NCBI RefSeq assembly: GCF_024213555.1
Contig: NZ_JANAVO010000026.1
Coordinates: 1-42,277, forward strand
Reading direction: 5' to 3'
DNA length: 42,277 nt
DNA from: Allokutzneria sp. A3M-2-11 16
Lineage (GTDB): Bacteria; Actinomycetota; Actinomycetes; Mycobacteriales; Pseudonocardiaceae
The position numbers were made by a program, and so were the translations under genes. This document shows positions 1-7,821 of this stretch, one piece after another; the first letter of the stretch is position 1, and each line of letters begins with the position of its first letter. Under the pieces are notes generated by a model. That model ran no database searches and was not told the origin of the DNA. It worked only from the letters and a program-made list of their open reading frames with translations.

Positions 1-249
1 CCCAGGTGCACCGCGGTCGGCTGCCAGCAGCCCGCACACCGCTGCGACCTCGACCACTGCTGCCGCTACGACGGCACGAACACCACGGTGAAGAACCTGC
101 GGCCGAAGTGCAGGCACCACCACCGGATGAAGCACGAGTCCACCTGGCGCTGCGAGAACCTGCCGGACGGGCGCCATATGTGGACCACACCGAGCGGGGA
201 CGGCTACGAGACGGAACTGGAGCCGATCGCTGAACCCGCGCCGTTCTAA
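1..249 (+). CDS. DUF222/HNH endonuclease (13E12 repeat type), 3' end only
   Basis: Partial gene running in from the left edge; the visible 82 codons are the C-terminal HNH nuclease domain. The zinc/metal-binding part reads CTAVGC, then CDLDHC, then RPKCRHHHRMKH, the layout of HNH domains fused to DUF222 (the 13E12 repeat family of actinobacteria, often multicopy). The protein ends EPIAEPAPF and is very similar to the complete copy at 14424-15548 and to the partial copy at the right edge, about 95% identical in DNA to the latter by hand alignment (13 mismatches in 249). Its role is unknown; the family has been suspected of mobility. Not part of the biosynthetic cluster. Confidence 0.9.
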   Translation, partial: PRCTAVGCQQPAHRCDLDHCCRYDGTNTTVKNLRPKCRHHHRMKHESTWRCENLPDGRHMWTTPSGDGYETELEPIAEPAPF

Positions 250-268
250 GGCGCGGACAATCGGTGGC

Positions 269-811
269 GTGAGCATCAGGACGGTGTCATCCAGAGTCGT
301 GTACGAGAACCCGTGGCTGTCGCTGCGCGAAGACCGCATCGAACACCTCGACGGGTCGGACGGCCTCTACTCGGTGGTCGACAAGCCGGACTTCGCGGTG
401 GTCATCCCGTTGGAAGACAACGGGTTTCACCTCGTGGAGCAGTATCGGTACCCGGTTCGGAGGCGGTCGTGGGAGTTTCCCTCCGGGTCCTTCCCGCCGG
501 GGATCACCGGCGCACCGGAGGACATGGCGGTGGCGGAGCTGGCCGAGGAGACGGGGCTGGTGGCGGGGCGGATGGAGGAACTGGGCTACCTCCACTGCGC
601 GAACGGGATGTCCGGGGTCGGCGCCCACGTGTTCCTGGCGACGGACCTGACCGGGGGAGAGCCGAACCGGGAAGCCACCGAACAGGACATGCGCCAGCAG
701 TGGTTCCCCCGCGCGGAAGTGGAGCGCATGGTGCGCGGCGGGGTGATCACCGACGGGCCGACGCTCGCCGCCTACTTGATGTGGACCCTGCACGGCAGGG
801 GCGCGGAGTGA
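269..811 (+). CDS. Nudix hydrolase, ADP-ribose pyrophosphatase-like
   Basis: Protein of 180 aa with GTG start. Nudix enzymes hydrolyse nucleoside diphosphates linked to another moiety; the N-terminal layout (YENPWLSLRED, then a VVIPL strand and EQYRYPV) is that of ADP-sugar pyrophosphatases such as NudF. The Nudix box spans about residues 72-97 and keeps the core AELAEETGL with its metal-binding glutamates (E90, E93, E94). The usual upstream Glu is replaced by Gly and the usual Arg of REL by Ala, so activity is likely but the box is degenerate. It stands alone after the HNH fragment with a weak ribosome site; probably a housekeeping enzyme. Substrate not assignable. Confidence 0.8.
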   Translation: MSIRTVSSRVVYENPWLSLREDRIEHLDGSDGLYSVVDKPDFAVVIPLEDNGFHLVEQYRYPVRRRSWEFPSGSFPPGITGAPEDMAVAELAEETGLVAGRMEELGYLHCANGMSGVGAHVFLATDLTGGEPNREATEQDMRQQWFPRAEVERMVRGGVITDGPTLAAYLMWTLHGRGAE

Positions 812-880
812 GACGGCGGGACGGTGCGGTTCAATCTGCCGCACACCTGACGAACCGGGCTAGCTCAAGGAGATCGCGCC

Positions 881-1153
881 GTGAACGTGCCGGAGCTGGT
901 GCGTCGCCTCCCCGAGCTGGGGCTGGCCGAGGACGCCATCGGGGCGGGGACGCTGGTCCACGACCGGCTGTGCATCGCCCAGGACCCGGAGTCGGGGACG
1001 TGGGCGGTCGGCTTCATCGACCTCAACGGGCGGCCGGGGCGGTGGCGGGCCTTCACCGAGGAGGCGACGGCCTGCTGGTACCTCTACGGGGAACTGGCGG
1101 CGGACCAGGTGTGGCGCGGGGAACTGGGGCGCGGGACGGGAGCGGGCCGGTGA
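881..1153 (+). CDS. Small hypothetical protein, paralogue of the next gene
   Basis: 90 aa, GTG start with a good AAGGAG ribosome site about 9 nt upstream. No family recognised. It is soluble, with no signal peptide or membrane segment. The pattern (LxxLGL near the N-terminus, W-x-V about residue 41, then G-R-x-x-x-W-x-x-F and a Tyr/Cys-containing helix ACWYLYGEL) is repeated in the downstream gene, suggesting tandem duplication and divergence. Its stop overlaps the next start (GTGA), so the two are translationally coupled. Small coupled paralogues of this kind are often orphan immunity proteins, but nothing here proves that. Confidence 0.6.
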   Translation: MNVPELVRRLPELGLAEDAIGAGTLVHDRLCIAQDPESGTWAVGFIDLNGRPGRWRAFTEEATACWYLYGELAADQVWRGELGRGTGAGR

Positions 1154-1380
1154 AGGCGGTGCTGTTCGAGCGGAACCTGGTCCGGCTGGGCATCGAGCCG
1201 TTCGACCCCACCCAGAAGGCGGCGAACCGCTGGCACGTCGAGCAGGCGGGATCGCGGTGGCTGGTCCGCTACCTGGACGCCAGTGGCGCGCCCGCCTTCT
1301 CCGCCGACCTCCCGGACAAGGACGCCGCGTGCACGTACGTGCTGGGCAGGCTGGTCGCGGAGCGGCTCAGCCGAGGGTGA
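1150..1380 (+). CDS. Small hypothetical protein, paralogue of the previous gene
   Basis: 76 aa starting at GTG 1150, inside the GTGA overlap with the preceding stop. It shares with that protein the order LVRLGIEPF, then R-W-H-V, S-R-W-L-V, D-x-S-G-x-P-A-F and a C-terminal ACTYVLGRL helix. No known domain recognised. The 3' end overlaps the convergent lipoprotein gene by 14 bp, which is unremarkable for compact actinobacterial DNA. The same start family (GTG), size and spacing support it as a real gene rather than a chance frame. Confidence 0.6.
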   Translation: MKAVLFERNLVRLGIEPFDPTQKAANRWHVEQAGSRWLVRYLDASGAPAFSADLPDKDAACTYVLGRLVAERLSRG

Positions 1381-1831
1381 CGGTGGCATCGGCGTCCGCG
1401 CCGGGGGCCCCGCGCGCGAGGAGCGCGAAACCGGCGGTTCCGGCGCTGTGAGCGACAGGGATCTCGAAGACGGCGAGGCCGGAGGCGGTGGCGCCGGGCT
1501 GGATCGGGCCGTCCGGGGTGTCGGGGCGGTGCCCGCTGAGCGGGGTCGGCGGGTGGGTCCGGCCGGAGGGATCGCGCAGCTCCAGCTGGAGCAGGGCGGA
1601 GAACTGCTCGGTGGTGCTCGCCCGGTTCGCGATCTCCACCCGCACCCCGACGTAGTGCTTCCCGTCGTCGGGCGGGAGCCCGTCCTCCGACGGGGCCAGA
1701 TCGGTGAACCCGGCGGTCTTGATGGTGAAGTGCTCGTCGAACGGCGTGCCATGGCCGGTCCCGGACGGGGCGGGCTCCGCGCAGGCGACGACGAGCAACA
1801 GCAACAGGAAAACGGCGCCCCTGAACAACAT
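1367..1831 (-). CDS. Putative lipoprotein, DUF4352-like
   Basis: 154 aa. I chose ATG 1831 because it overlaps the upstream stop (TGATG) and has AGGAG just upstream; an in-frame GTG lies 36 nt further up. The N-terminus is a lipoprotein signal: hydrophobic residues 6-16 followed by the lipobox LVVAC with Cys17. The mature part carries an immunoglobulin-like pattern (KHYVGVRVEIANR, then a Ser/Thr-rich strand and LQLELRDPSGR) typical of DUF4352 or telokin-like extracellular domains. It should be anchored on the outer face of the membrane. Coupled to the membrane-protein gene upstream. Function unknown. Confidence 0.7.
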   Translation of the reverse strand: MLFRGAVFLLLLLVVACAEPAPSGTGHGTPFDEHFTIKTAGFTDLAPSEDGLPPDDGKHYVGVRVEIANRASTTEQFSALLQLELRDPSGRTHPPTPLSGHRPDTPDGPIQPGATASGLAVFEIPVAHSAGTAGFALLARGAPGADADATVTLG

Positions 1832-2277
1832 CAGGCGTCTCCTACTCTGTCCATAGTAGACGTCCACTGTGGACGATCAGTGCCGCTCGGCAGCCAGAGC
1901 AGCACGACCGAGGTGACGGCGAAACCGATGTTGAGCAGGTGGAGCACCTGGAAGAGCGGCACGGCGGAGCCGATCACGTCGAGGACGAGCAGGGTGCCCG
2001 CGGCGAGCACGCACAGCGGGAACACGATCCTGGCCCAGGGCCGCGCGGTGCGCAGGGACGGCACGAGCGCGAGGTAGACCGCGGCGATGACGAGCCAGTG
2101 CACCGCCCGGTCCCACAGGGCCGGGTAGTCGGCGGAGGTCACCAGGCGCCTGCCGATCGTCAGGATCATCAGGGCGGTGACGATGCCGGTCAGCGCGGAG
2201 ACGGCGGCGAGCGCCGCACCGCCCGGCGCGGTGCGCGGGCGGTGCGGCGCTGCCGTCCGGAGCGCGTTGGAACTCAC
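1831..2277 (-). CDS. Small integral membrane protein, four TM segments
   Basis: 148 aa, GTG start, with a GGAAAGG-like ribosome site upstream. Hydrophobic segments lie at about residues 20-41, 56-73, 84-104 and 108-129, with short basic loops, so it is very probably a four-helix membrane protein. No recognised family or catalytic motif. It is coupled to the downstream lipoprotein gene by a one-base stop/start overlap (TGATG), so the two probably act together at the cell envelope. Confidence 0.7.
   Translation of the reverse strand: MSSNALRTAAPHRPRTAPGGAALAAVSALTGIVTALMILTIGRRLVTSADYPALWDRAVHWLVIAAVYLALVPSLRTARPWARIVFPLCVLAAGTLLVLDVIGSAVPLFQVLHLLNIGFAVTSVVLLWLPSGTDRPQWTSTMDRVGDA
1862..1874. 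repeat. 13-bp palindrome GTCCACTGTGGAC
   Basis: Exact copy over the last codons of the 1831-2277 membrane-protein gene. Confidence 0.8.
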
Positions 2278-2367
2278 GAGGACGCCTTTCCCGAACTTGG
2301 CAGGCTGCGGAAGCTAGCCAAGCCAACGGGATTCGTCACCCGTGGTGCGCGCGGTCGAACGCCGCGG

Positions 2368-2769
2368 TCAGCTGCCGCGGTAGGTGCCGAACGACCAGAG
2401 GTTGCCGTCGCGGTCGCGGAGGTCGAAGGTGTGCGAGCCGTAGTCGGTGTCGTAGGGCTTGCGCAGCACCTCGACGCCCTCGGTGGCCTCGGCCCGCTCC
2501 CACACCCGGTCGATGGTGGCGGCCTCGGCGGCGACCACGTACACGCCCTGCGGGCCGAGCGAGCCCCAGTCCCCGCTCTTGCCGCGGCTGCCGAACATGA
2601 CGCCGCCGCCGTCGGGCCAGCGGGCCTCGGCGTGCACGACCACACCGGAGTCGTCGCGGTGCAGCACGGTCACGGTGAAGCCGAAGACCTCGGTGAGCAG
2701 GTGGACACCGGCGTCCACGTCGGTGAAGCCGACGCTGGGCCAGACGGTGGGAGGGTTGGGAGTACTCAT
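2368..2769 (-). CDS. VOC-fold (glyoxalase/bleomycin-resistance-like) protein
   Basis: 133 aa starting at ATG 2769, which overlaps the stop of the AraC gene (ATGA). The sequence has the VOC pattern: VGFTDVDAGVHLLTEVFGF at the start, a central GGGVMFGSRG strand and the C-terminal DYGSHTFDLRDRDGNLWSFG, which normally supplies a metal ligand. VOC proteins include glyoxalases, dioxygenases and drug-binding resistance proteins. The coupling to an AraC-type regulator suggests the regulator controls this gene or shares its ligand. Substrate not assignable. Confidence 0.8.
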   Translation of the reverse strand: MSTPNPPTVWPSVGFTDVDAGVHLLTEVFGFTVTVLHRDDSGVVVHAEARWPDGGGVMFGSRGKSGDWGSLGPQGVYVVAAEAATIDRVWERAEATEGVEVLRKPYDTDYGSHTFDLRDRDGNLWSFGTYRGS

Positions 2770-3593
2770 GCCGGTGATCCTGCCGCGCTCCGGGCGGGCT
2801 CGTCTTGAAGGAATGGGAACTCGTCGAGCATCCACTGCCCGACGCTGCACCCCGCTAGCGCGCGCCACTCCCTGGCCAGGTGGGACTGGTCGGCGAAACC
2901 GCACCGGAAGGCGATGTCGGCGAGCTGGGGCGGGCTCGGGGAGGTGAGCAGCCCCCGCGCGGCCTCGAACCGGGCGATGCGCGCGGCCTGCTTCGGGGTG
3001 AGCCCGGTGGCGACGCGGAACCGCCCGGCGAGGTGGCGGCGGCTCCACCCCACGTGCTCGGCCAGCGAGTCCACCCGGACCCGCCCGCCGCCGCCGAAGA
3101 TCACCCGCCACGCCTCGGTCACCTCGGGCGGCAGCGCCCCGCCCCGGTCGCCGAGCCTGCGCAGCAGCGCCTCGTCGAGCAGGGCGAAGCGGTCGGCCCA
3201 CGCGGGGGTCTCGCGCAGCCTTTCGACGAGCAGCATCGCGCCGGGGCCGAACACCTGGCCGAGATCGATGATCCGGTCGAACAGCTCACCGGCGGGCAGA
3301 CCGAGTAGCGTGCTGGAACCCAACGGTGTGAGCCCGTACTGCAAGCCCTCCTGCGGGCGGGACGCGTCGATCAGCGCCGGTCTGGTGTGCAGGCCGCCGA
3401 CGAGGCCGTGCGCCGCCGCCGGGCTGACCAGTCCGTCCACTCGCAACGGTTCGTGCAGATCCACCACCAGCGTCAGGTGCCGCGACGGCAGGCCGCGGTG
3501 CAACCCGGTCGGGTTGGCGGGCACGTGGTAGCCGTGCGCGGACGAGACGAACGGCCGCAGCGGTTCGGGTGGGAGGTGGACGAGCACCGGCAC
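2766..3593 (-). CDS. AraC-family transcriptional regulator
   Basis: 275 aa. The N-terminal two thirds resemble the ligand-binding part of actinobacterial AraC proteins of the DUF6597 kind (FVSSAHGYH, then HLTLVVDL). The C-terminal AraC DNA-binding domain shows two helix-turn-helix units, about residues 174-192 (VDSLAEHVGWSRRHLAGRF) and 224-248 (LADIAFRCGFADQSHLARE). It sits upstream of and overlaps the VOC gene on the same strand, so the pair is one transcription unit. It is divergent from the StrR-like gene across 121 bp. Probably not a cluster regulator. Confidence 0.85.
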   Translation of the reverse strand: MPVLVHLPPEPLRPFVSSAHGYHVPANPTGLHRGLPSRHLTLVVDLHEPLRVDGLVSPAAAHGLVGGLHTRPALIDASRPQEGLQYGLTPLGSSTLLGLPAGELFDRIIDLGQVFGPGAMLLVERLRETPAWADRFALLDEALLRRLGDRGGALPPEVTEAWRVIFGGGGRVRVDSLAEHVGWSRRHLAGRFRVATGLTPKQAARIARFEAARGLLTSPSPPQLADIAFRCGFADQSHLAREWRALAGCSVGQWMLDEFPFLQDEPARSAAGSPA

Positions 3594-3714
3594 CCCCCGA
3601 TCATCCCCCCGGCCGCAGGCCCGCGCAGCCGTGCAAGTCAGGTGTGAGTCGCGTGCAAGCCCGGGGTCCTAGTTTCTCGCCCAGCAGGACAACCGCAAGG
3701 GTGAGGAACGTTTG

Positions 3715-4674
3715 ATGGAGCGCGAGTTCGGTTCCCGGAAGGCCGTCGTGTCGCTGGTCGCGGTCGACGAGCTGCGTCCGTGCGTGGAGTCGCCCCGGGC
3801 GGCCGGGGAGAACCTGGACCATGTCCGTGCCCTCGCCGAGTCGGGGGCCGCGCTGCCGCCGATCCTGGTGCACCGGCAGACCAAGCGCGTCATCGATGGC
3901 ATGCACAGGTTACGGGCGACCAAGGCCCGCGGCCAGGACCACATCGCCGTCACCTACTTCGACGGCAGCGACCACGACGCGTTCGTGCTCGCCGTCCGCG
4001 CGAACATCGCGCACGGCCTGCCGTTGACCGTCGCGGAGCGCTCGGGCGCCGCCGCGCGGATCATCGCCTCGCATCCGCAGTGGTCGGACCGGCGGATCGC
4101 CGCCGTGGTCGGCGTGGCCCCGGGAACGGTGTCCTCTCTGAGGAAGCGCACGGAGTCGGGGTCGGCGCGCGCCGAGGCGCGCGTCGGGCGCGACGGGCGG
4201 ATCCGGCCGATCAACAGCTCCGAGGGGCGGTTGCTGGCGCGGGAACTGCTCACCGAGCGGCCGGAGGCCAGCCTGCGCGAGATCGCCAAGGCGGCCGGGA
4301 TCGCCCCGTCCACCGTGCTGGACGTGCGCGAGCGGATGCGGGCCGGGCAGGACGTGCTGCCGGACCGGCTGCAGAACCGGGCCCGCCGCCCGGAACCGGT
4401 CGAGGCCGCGCCCCCCGTCGTGGACTGGGAGCCGGTGCTGCAGAACCTGCGCCGGGACCCGTCGCTGCGCTTCAGCGAGGTCGGGCGGCTGCTGCTGCGC
4501 TGGCTGGACTCCGGGCCGCAGCGGCAGGGCGAGCTCGCCAGGGTGATCGACAACGTGCCGCCGCACTGCGCCGTCGCCGTCGCCGGCCTCGCCCGCGCGG
4601 CCGCCTCCTCCTGGCGGGAGTTCGCCGACCGCCTCGACCGCAGGGCGGCCACCGCCACCAGGCACTCCTCCTGA
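3715..4674 (+). CDS. StrR/ParB-like pathway regulator
   Basis: 319 aa from ATG 3715, with GAGGA about 7 nt upstream; a TTG one codon earlier is less likely. Residues about 12-100 form a ParB/Srx-type N-terminal domain (PPILVHRQTKRVIDGMHRL). Two helix-turn-helix segments follow, about 124-145 (RRIAAVVGVAPGTVSSLRKR) and 185-208 (LREIAKAAGIAPSTVLDVRE). This is the architecture of StrR, NovG and related activators of antibiotic clusters, which bind GTTCG-type inverted repeats; one such dyad lies just downstream at 4711-4740. The gene has a TTA codon (3910-3912), so its translation may depend on the bldA tRNA. Likely a cluster-specific activator. Confidence 0.8.
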   Translation: MEREFGSRKAVVSLVAVDELRPCVESPRAAGENLDHVRALAESGAALPPILVHRQTKRVIDGMHRLRATKARGQDHIAVTYFDGSDHDAFVLAVRANIAHGLPLTVAERSGAAARIIASHPQWSDRRIAAVVGVAPGTVSSLRKRTESGSARAEARVGRDGRIRPINSSEGRLLARELLTERPEASLREIAKAAGIAPSTVLDVRERMRAGQDVLPDRLQNRARRPEPVEAAPPVVDWEPVLQNLRRDPSLRFSEVGRLLLRWLDSGPQRQGELARVIDNVPPHCAVAVAGLARAAASSWREFADRLDRRAATATRHSS

Positions 4675-4677
4675 GCT

Positions 4678-4700
4678 GAGCCCTCCGGCGCAGCCGGCTC
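4678..4700. terminator. GC-rich dyad after the StrR-like gene
   Basis: Just 3 bp after the stop codon, GAGCC (4678-4682) can pair with GGCTC (4696-4700), and inside it CCGGC (4685-4689) can pair with GCCGG (4693-4697) around a GCA loop. No T-run follows, so if it is a terminator it is of the T-less type common in high-GC actinobacteria. Confidence 0.35.
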
Positions 4701-4710
4701 GTCCGGCTTC

Positions 4711-4740
4711 GTTCGACCGTTCGGCCGAAGTTCTCCGAAC
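4711..4740. promoter_or_regulatory. StrR-like inverted repeat GTTCG-N20-CGAAC
   Basis: GTTCG (4711-4715) and CGAAC (4736-4740) face each other over 30 bp with a second palindrome, TTCGGCCGAA, at 4720-4729. The StrR consensus as I recall it is GTTCGActG-N11-CagTcGAAC, 29 bp long; this site matches the outer half-sites with one extra base in the spacer. It lies between the StrR-like gene and the start of the NAD(P)-binding gene, where an activator site would be expected. Binding is inferred only. Confidence 0.4.
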
Positions 4741-4862
4741 GCTCCCCGTTCGCCTGTCCCACCGGTATGTGCGACACATTCCTCCTGGTCCGGTATGAGA
4801 AGGTCCCGGAGTCGGTGCGCGTCATTGGGACGAATCGCGGGCACCGGGAACAGGAGCGTGGA

Positions 4863-5474
4863 ATGAGGCTGGTCGTTCTGGGGGCGAGCGGCGGGCTCGG
4901 CCGGGCGGTCGTCGAACTCGCCCTGCTCGACGGGCACTCGGTCACGGCCTTCGTCCGGGACGGCGCCGCCTTGGGGCCGCCGAGCGCCGGACTGTCGGTC
5001 GTCGTCGGTGACGTCCTGGACCCGGCGTCCCTGGAAGGCCTGTTCATCGAGGTGGACGCGGTCGTATCGGCGCTCGGGTCGCCGGGCAACGGGCCGAGCG
5101 TGGTGCGCTCCCTCGGCTGCCGCAACGTGGTCGACGCGATGGAGCGGCAGGGGGCGGGCATGCTCGCCGCCGCCTCGGTCGCCGCGGTGGAGCCCGGCGT
5201 GAACCCGATGGCGCTGACCTCCGCCATGGCCCACCGCCAGGTCCTCAAGGACGTCCGGGGGATGGAGGAGGCCATCACCGAGAGCACCCTCGACTGGGTG
5301 ATTGTTCGCGCTCCCAAGCTCACCGACGGCCCGGCGACGGGCAACTACCGCTTCGCCAAGCGCAGGCCGCCGCTGGGCGGGGTGATGATCTCGCGCGCCG
5401 ACATGGCCGAGGCGATGCTGTCCTGTGTGCACGGTCCCGGGCGCCGGTACGGCACGGTCGCGGTGGCCTACTAG
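4863..5474 (+). CDS. NAD(P)-binding Rossmann protein, NmrA/atypical-SDR type
   Basis: 203 aa, ATG start with an AGGAG ribosome site. The N-terminus has the nucleotide-binding loop LGASGGLGRAV (G-x-x-G-x-x-G), followed by the DVLDPASL acidic stretch and a VVSALGSPG segment, as in NmrA-like and NAD(P)H-binding atypical short-chain reductases. There is no classical Y-x-x-x-K catalytic pair visible, so it may be a redox sensor or an isomerase-like enzyme rather than an ordinary reductase. It follows the StrR-like regulator and its possible target site, so it could be co-regulated with the cluster, but this is not proven. Confidence 0.75.
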   Translation: MRLVVLGASGGLGRAVVELALLDGHSVTAFVRDGAALGPPSAGLSVVVGDVLDPASLEGLFIEVDAVVSALGSPGNGPSVVRSLGCRNVVDAMERQGAGMLAAASVAAVEPGVNPMALTSAMAHRQVLKDVRGMEEAITESTLDWVIVRAPKLTDGPATGNYRFAKRRPPLGGVMISRADMAEAMLSCVHGPGRRYGTVAVAY

Positions 5475-5909
5475 CCCTCCACTGTGGATGGTCCGGCGGA
5501 AGGTCGGGGTCCGAACGGCCCGCAAACGTCGGCACGGATCACTTTCTCGATCCTGCACCGCGCATCAGCTTCTTCATTTCACTACGACCTCCGTTCGGCC
5601 CAGTGCCGCGAGCGCCGTCACCGGCGTGGTCCCCGCGCGGGGTCGGACCTGGTGATGGTGCTTCCCAACGCCTGTGTGGTCCACTGTGGACGGACAGGGT
5701 CGCGGCGGGCCGCCGGCCCGCTGCCTGCAGACGGCCGAGGGAAAGTTCTCCTCCGGACTTGACTGACACTTGTCCTCATTTGATCGTTTTCTGCTGTGCG
5801 GCAATACTTGTATGTGGATGTTTGATTTGCATTCAACGGATCGGATTTTCGACATAGGATTCCGTCAAGCACGTTGTCGCCCCTTGCGAGCCGCCCACGG
5901 GAGCAGACC
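5475..5909. other. Intergenic region with AT-rich stretch and two 13-bp-type palindromes
   Basis: About 435 bp without a convincing gene. It carries two copies of the TCCACTGTGGA core (5478-5488 and within 5679-5691). From about 5765 to 5870 the base composition drops well below the surroundings, which fits a regulatory region ahead of the AraC-type gene. A TTGACT hexamer at 5759-5764 could be a -35 element but has no good -10 at the right distance. The short open frames here have no codon bias or similarity that I can recognise. Confidence 0.5.
5679..5691. repeat. 13-bp palindrome GTCCACTGTGGAC
   Basis: Exact intergenic copy ahead of the AraC-type gene at 5910, about 200 bp after an 11-bp core copy at 5478-5488. 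Confidence 0.8.
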
Positions 5910-6758
5910 TTGCAGACCATTGGCTACGGCGAGTTGGGACCGGTCAAGCCCTATCACGCCGTGGTCGTCGACTCTCCAGGATTCCGTTCCACCAGGCACG
6001 ACCGCGAAGGTTTCGTGGAAATCATGTACGTGCTGGCCGGCAGCGGCCGGCACTATTTCGCCGACCAGCGCGATCCGCTCACGCCCGGGCTGCTCTACCT
6101 GCTGCTGCCCGGTATCCCGCACGCGATCGAGTCCAGCGGGCGGGAGCCGGTGCGCTTCGTCAACATCGCGCTGCCCTCGGCGACCTGGGAGTCCCTGCTC
6201 GACGCCGCGGGCGTGGCCGCGGCGATGCGCCACCCCGCGGGCTGGGCGCGGCGCCGGGTCCCGCCGGACCAGGCGGGCGCGGTCGAGGGCGAGTGCCTGC
6301 GCCTGGCGCAGGCCTACGAACGCACCCCCAGCGGCGTCGACCTGCTGCGTTTCGCCGCGACGATCTTCCCGCTGCTGGCGAGCAATCGGTTGGCCGCGAC
6401 GGTGCCGGACTGGCTCACCGCGGCCTGCGCGGAGTTCGACCGGCGCCGGGACTGCTGGAACCAGGGCGTCGGCCTGCTGGTCGAGCTGTCCTCGGTCAGC
6501 CACGAGCACCTGGACCGGAGCATGCGCCGGTTCTTCGGCGTCACCCCCTCGCAGTGGGTGGAGCAGCGGCGCATGCGGCGGGCCAGGCTGCTGCTGCTCA
6601 CCAGCGACCTGGCCATTGCCTCCATCGCCGTCGAGTGCGGCTTCGGAAACATCTCTTACTTTTCCCGCCGGTTTTCCGGCACCCACGCCATGTCGCCCCG
6701 CGAGTATCGGAACAGGAATCGTCCGCTGCTCGGTGACCCGGGAATTTTCACCGCCTGA
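5910..6758 (+). CDS. AraC-family regulator with cupin-like sensor domain
   Basis: 282 aa if it starts at TTG 5910, preceded by GGGAG 7 nt upstream; an in-frame TTG at 5874 would add 12 residues, so the start is uncertain. The N-terminal part has a cupin-like pattern (RHDREGFVEIMYVLAGSGRH, then LTPGLLYLLLPGIPHAIE), the usual ligand-sensing fold of AraC proteins. The C-terminal AraC domain contains the second helix-turn-helix LAIASIAVECGFGNISYFSRRF, then SPREYR at the end. It lies between the StrR-like and MmyB-like regulators, a regulatory block before the first biosynthetic operon, which suggests a role in controlling the cluster. Confidence 0.85.
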   Translation: MQTIGYGELGPVKPYHAVVVDSPGFRSTRHDREGFVEIMYVLAGSGRHYFADQRDPLTPGLLYLLLPGIPHAIESSGREPVRFVNIALPSATWESLLDAAGVAAAMRHPAGWARRRVPPDQAGAVEGECLRLAQAYERTPSGVDLLRFAATIFPLLASNRLAATVPDWLTAACAEFDRRRDCWNQGVGLLVELSSVSHEHLDRSMRRFFGVTPSQWVEQRRMRRARLLLLTSDLAIASIAVECGFGNISYFSRRFSGTHAMSPREYRNRNRPLLGDPGIFTA

Positions 6759-6923
6759 CTACAATCATGAGGCGATTATTAACCGCGCGTGAGCGCGGTT
6801 CGTTGGCGTTTCCGGGTCTGGTTGGCGGTGCAACTACTGATCAATCCAGTGCTTGTTCGGATCTCCGCTGTGAAGTTGTCTACAGATGCCTTGTGGCACA
6901 TTCGGCGAGGGTTGGTGGAATCG

Positions 6924-7739
6924 ATGTCACCGAGCACGGAGCAGCGCCGCAGCGAGCTCGGAGCTTTCCTGCGGATGGCCAGACGACGGGTGAGCCCGGC
7001 CGCCGAGACCGCCTCGGGCAGGCGCCGCCGCACGCCCGGGTTGCGCCGGGAGGAGGTCTCCGCCCTCGCCCGGGTCTCGCTCACCTGGTACACGTGGCTG
7101 GAGCAAGGGCGGGACGTGCGCGCCTCGGAGAAGGTGCTCGCCTCGGTCAGCGAGGCGCTGCGGCTGAGCCCGGCCGAGCGGGACTACGTGTTCCAGCTGG
7201 GGCGCCCGGCGGTGGCCGGGGCGGGCGCGCCCAGCGGGGTGGCGGCCGTCGCCGAGCTGGAGGCACTGGGCGCCGGCATCGGGGTGCCCGCCTGCGTGAC
7301 CGACCTGAGGTGGAACGTGCTCACCTCCAACGCGGCCGCCGACTGGCTCACCGGAAGCGGCGGAACCGAGCGAAATGTAATGAGGTTACTATTCCTGAAT
7401 GCCAGCGTGAGGTCCCAGATGTTGAATTGGCGAGAGGTTTCACGGGGGTTGGTGGCACGGTTCCGCTCCTCCTACGCGCTGTGTCCCCATGACGGTGAGT
7501 TCGTGGAGTTGGTCGCTCAGTTACGGGCGTCGTCGGAAGAATTCGATCACTGGTGGGGAGAGTGCGTCGTGGACGGCCGTTCGGCGTCGGTGATGCGTTT
7601 CCGGCACTCGGCGGTCGGCCGGCTGGATTTTCACTTCAACCTGTTGCGCAGCTTCGGCGGTGACGCGTACGTGCTGTTCTACGTCCCGGCCGACGCCCGG
7701 ACGCGTGCGGTGGTCGAGTCGGTCGCCTCGGTGCGCTGA
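6924..7739 (+). CDS. XRE-family regulator with MmyB-like ligand-binding domain
   Basis: 271 aa from ATG 6924; a longer frame from 6789 exists but the residues before M46 look non-coding and AT-rich, and GGTGGA precedes 6924. Residues about 10-85 are the helix-turn-helix (LGAFLRMARRRVSP, then TPGLRREEVSALARVSLTWY, the hallmark of MmyB-like proteins). The rest is the MmyB-like domain, a PAS-like fold reported to bind fatty-acid-type ligands. Two TTA codons (7386-7388 and 7521-7523) suggest bldA-dependent translation. It lies directly upstream of the ligase-reductase operon, so an acyl-responsive cluster regulator is plausible. Confidence 0.85.
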   Translation: MSPSTEQRRSELGAFLRMARRRVSPAAETASGRRRRTPGLRREEVSALARVSLTWYTWLEQGRDVRASEKVLASVSEALRLSPAERDYVFQLGRPAVAGAGAPSGVAAVAELEALGAGIGVPACVTDLRWNVLTSNAAADWLTGSGGTERNVMRLLFLNASVRSQMLNWREVSRGLVARFRSSYALCPHDGEFVELVAQLRASSEEFDHWWGECVVDGRSASVMRFRHSAVGRLDFHFNLLRSFGGDAYVLFYVPADARTRAVVESVASVR

Positions 7740-7821
7740 CGGGTCATTCCCCGTACTAGTACCTTTTCCAACAGTAATCATTATCGAAATGTGACCGCTG
7801 GTAGATCCTTCGTATTCGACA

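Noticed and set aside
5475-5909. Short open frames of 75-100 codons in the regulatory gap
   Set aside because: They overlap each other on both strands, have poor starts and no recognisable content.
6789-6923. Longer N-terminus for the MmyB-like regulator
   Set aside because: The upstream stretch is AT-rich and does not resemble the family; ATG 6924 has a ribosome site.
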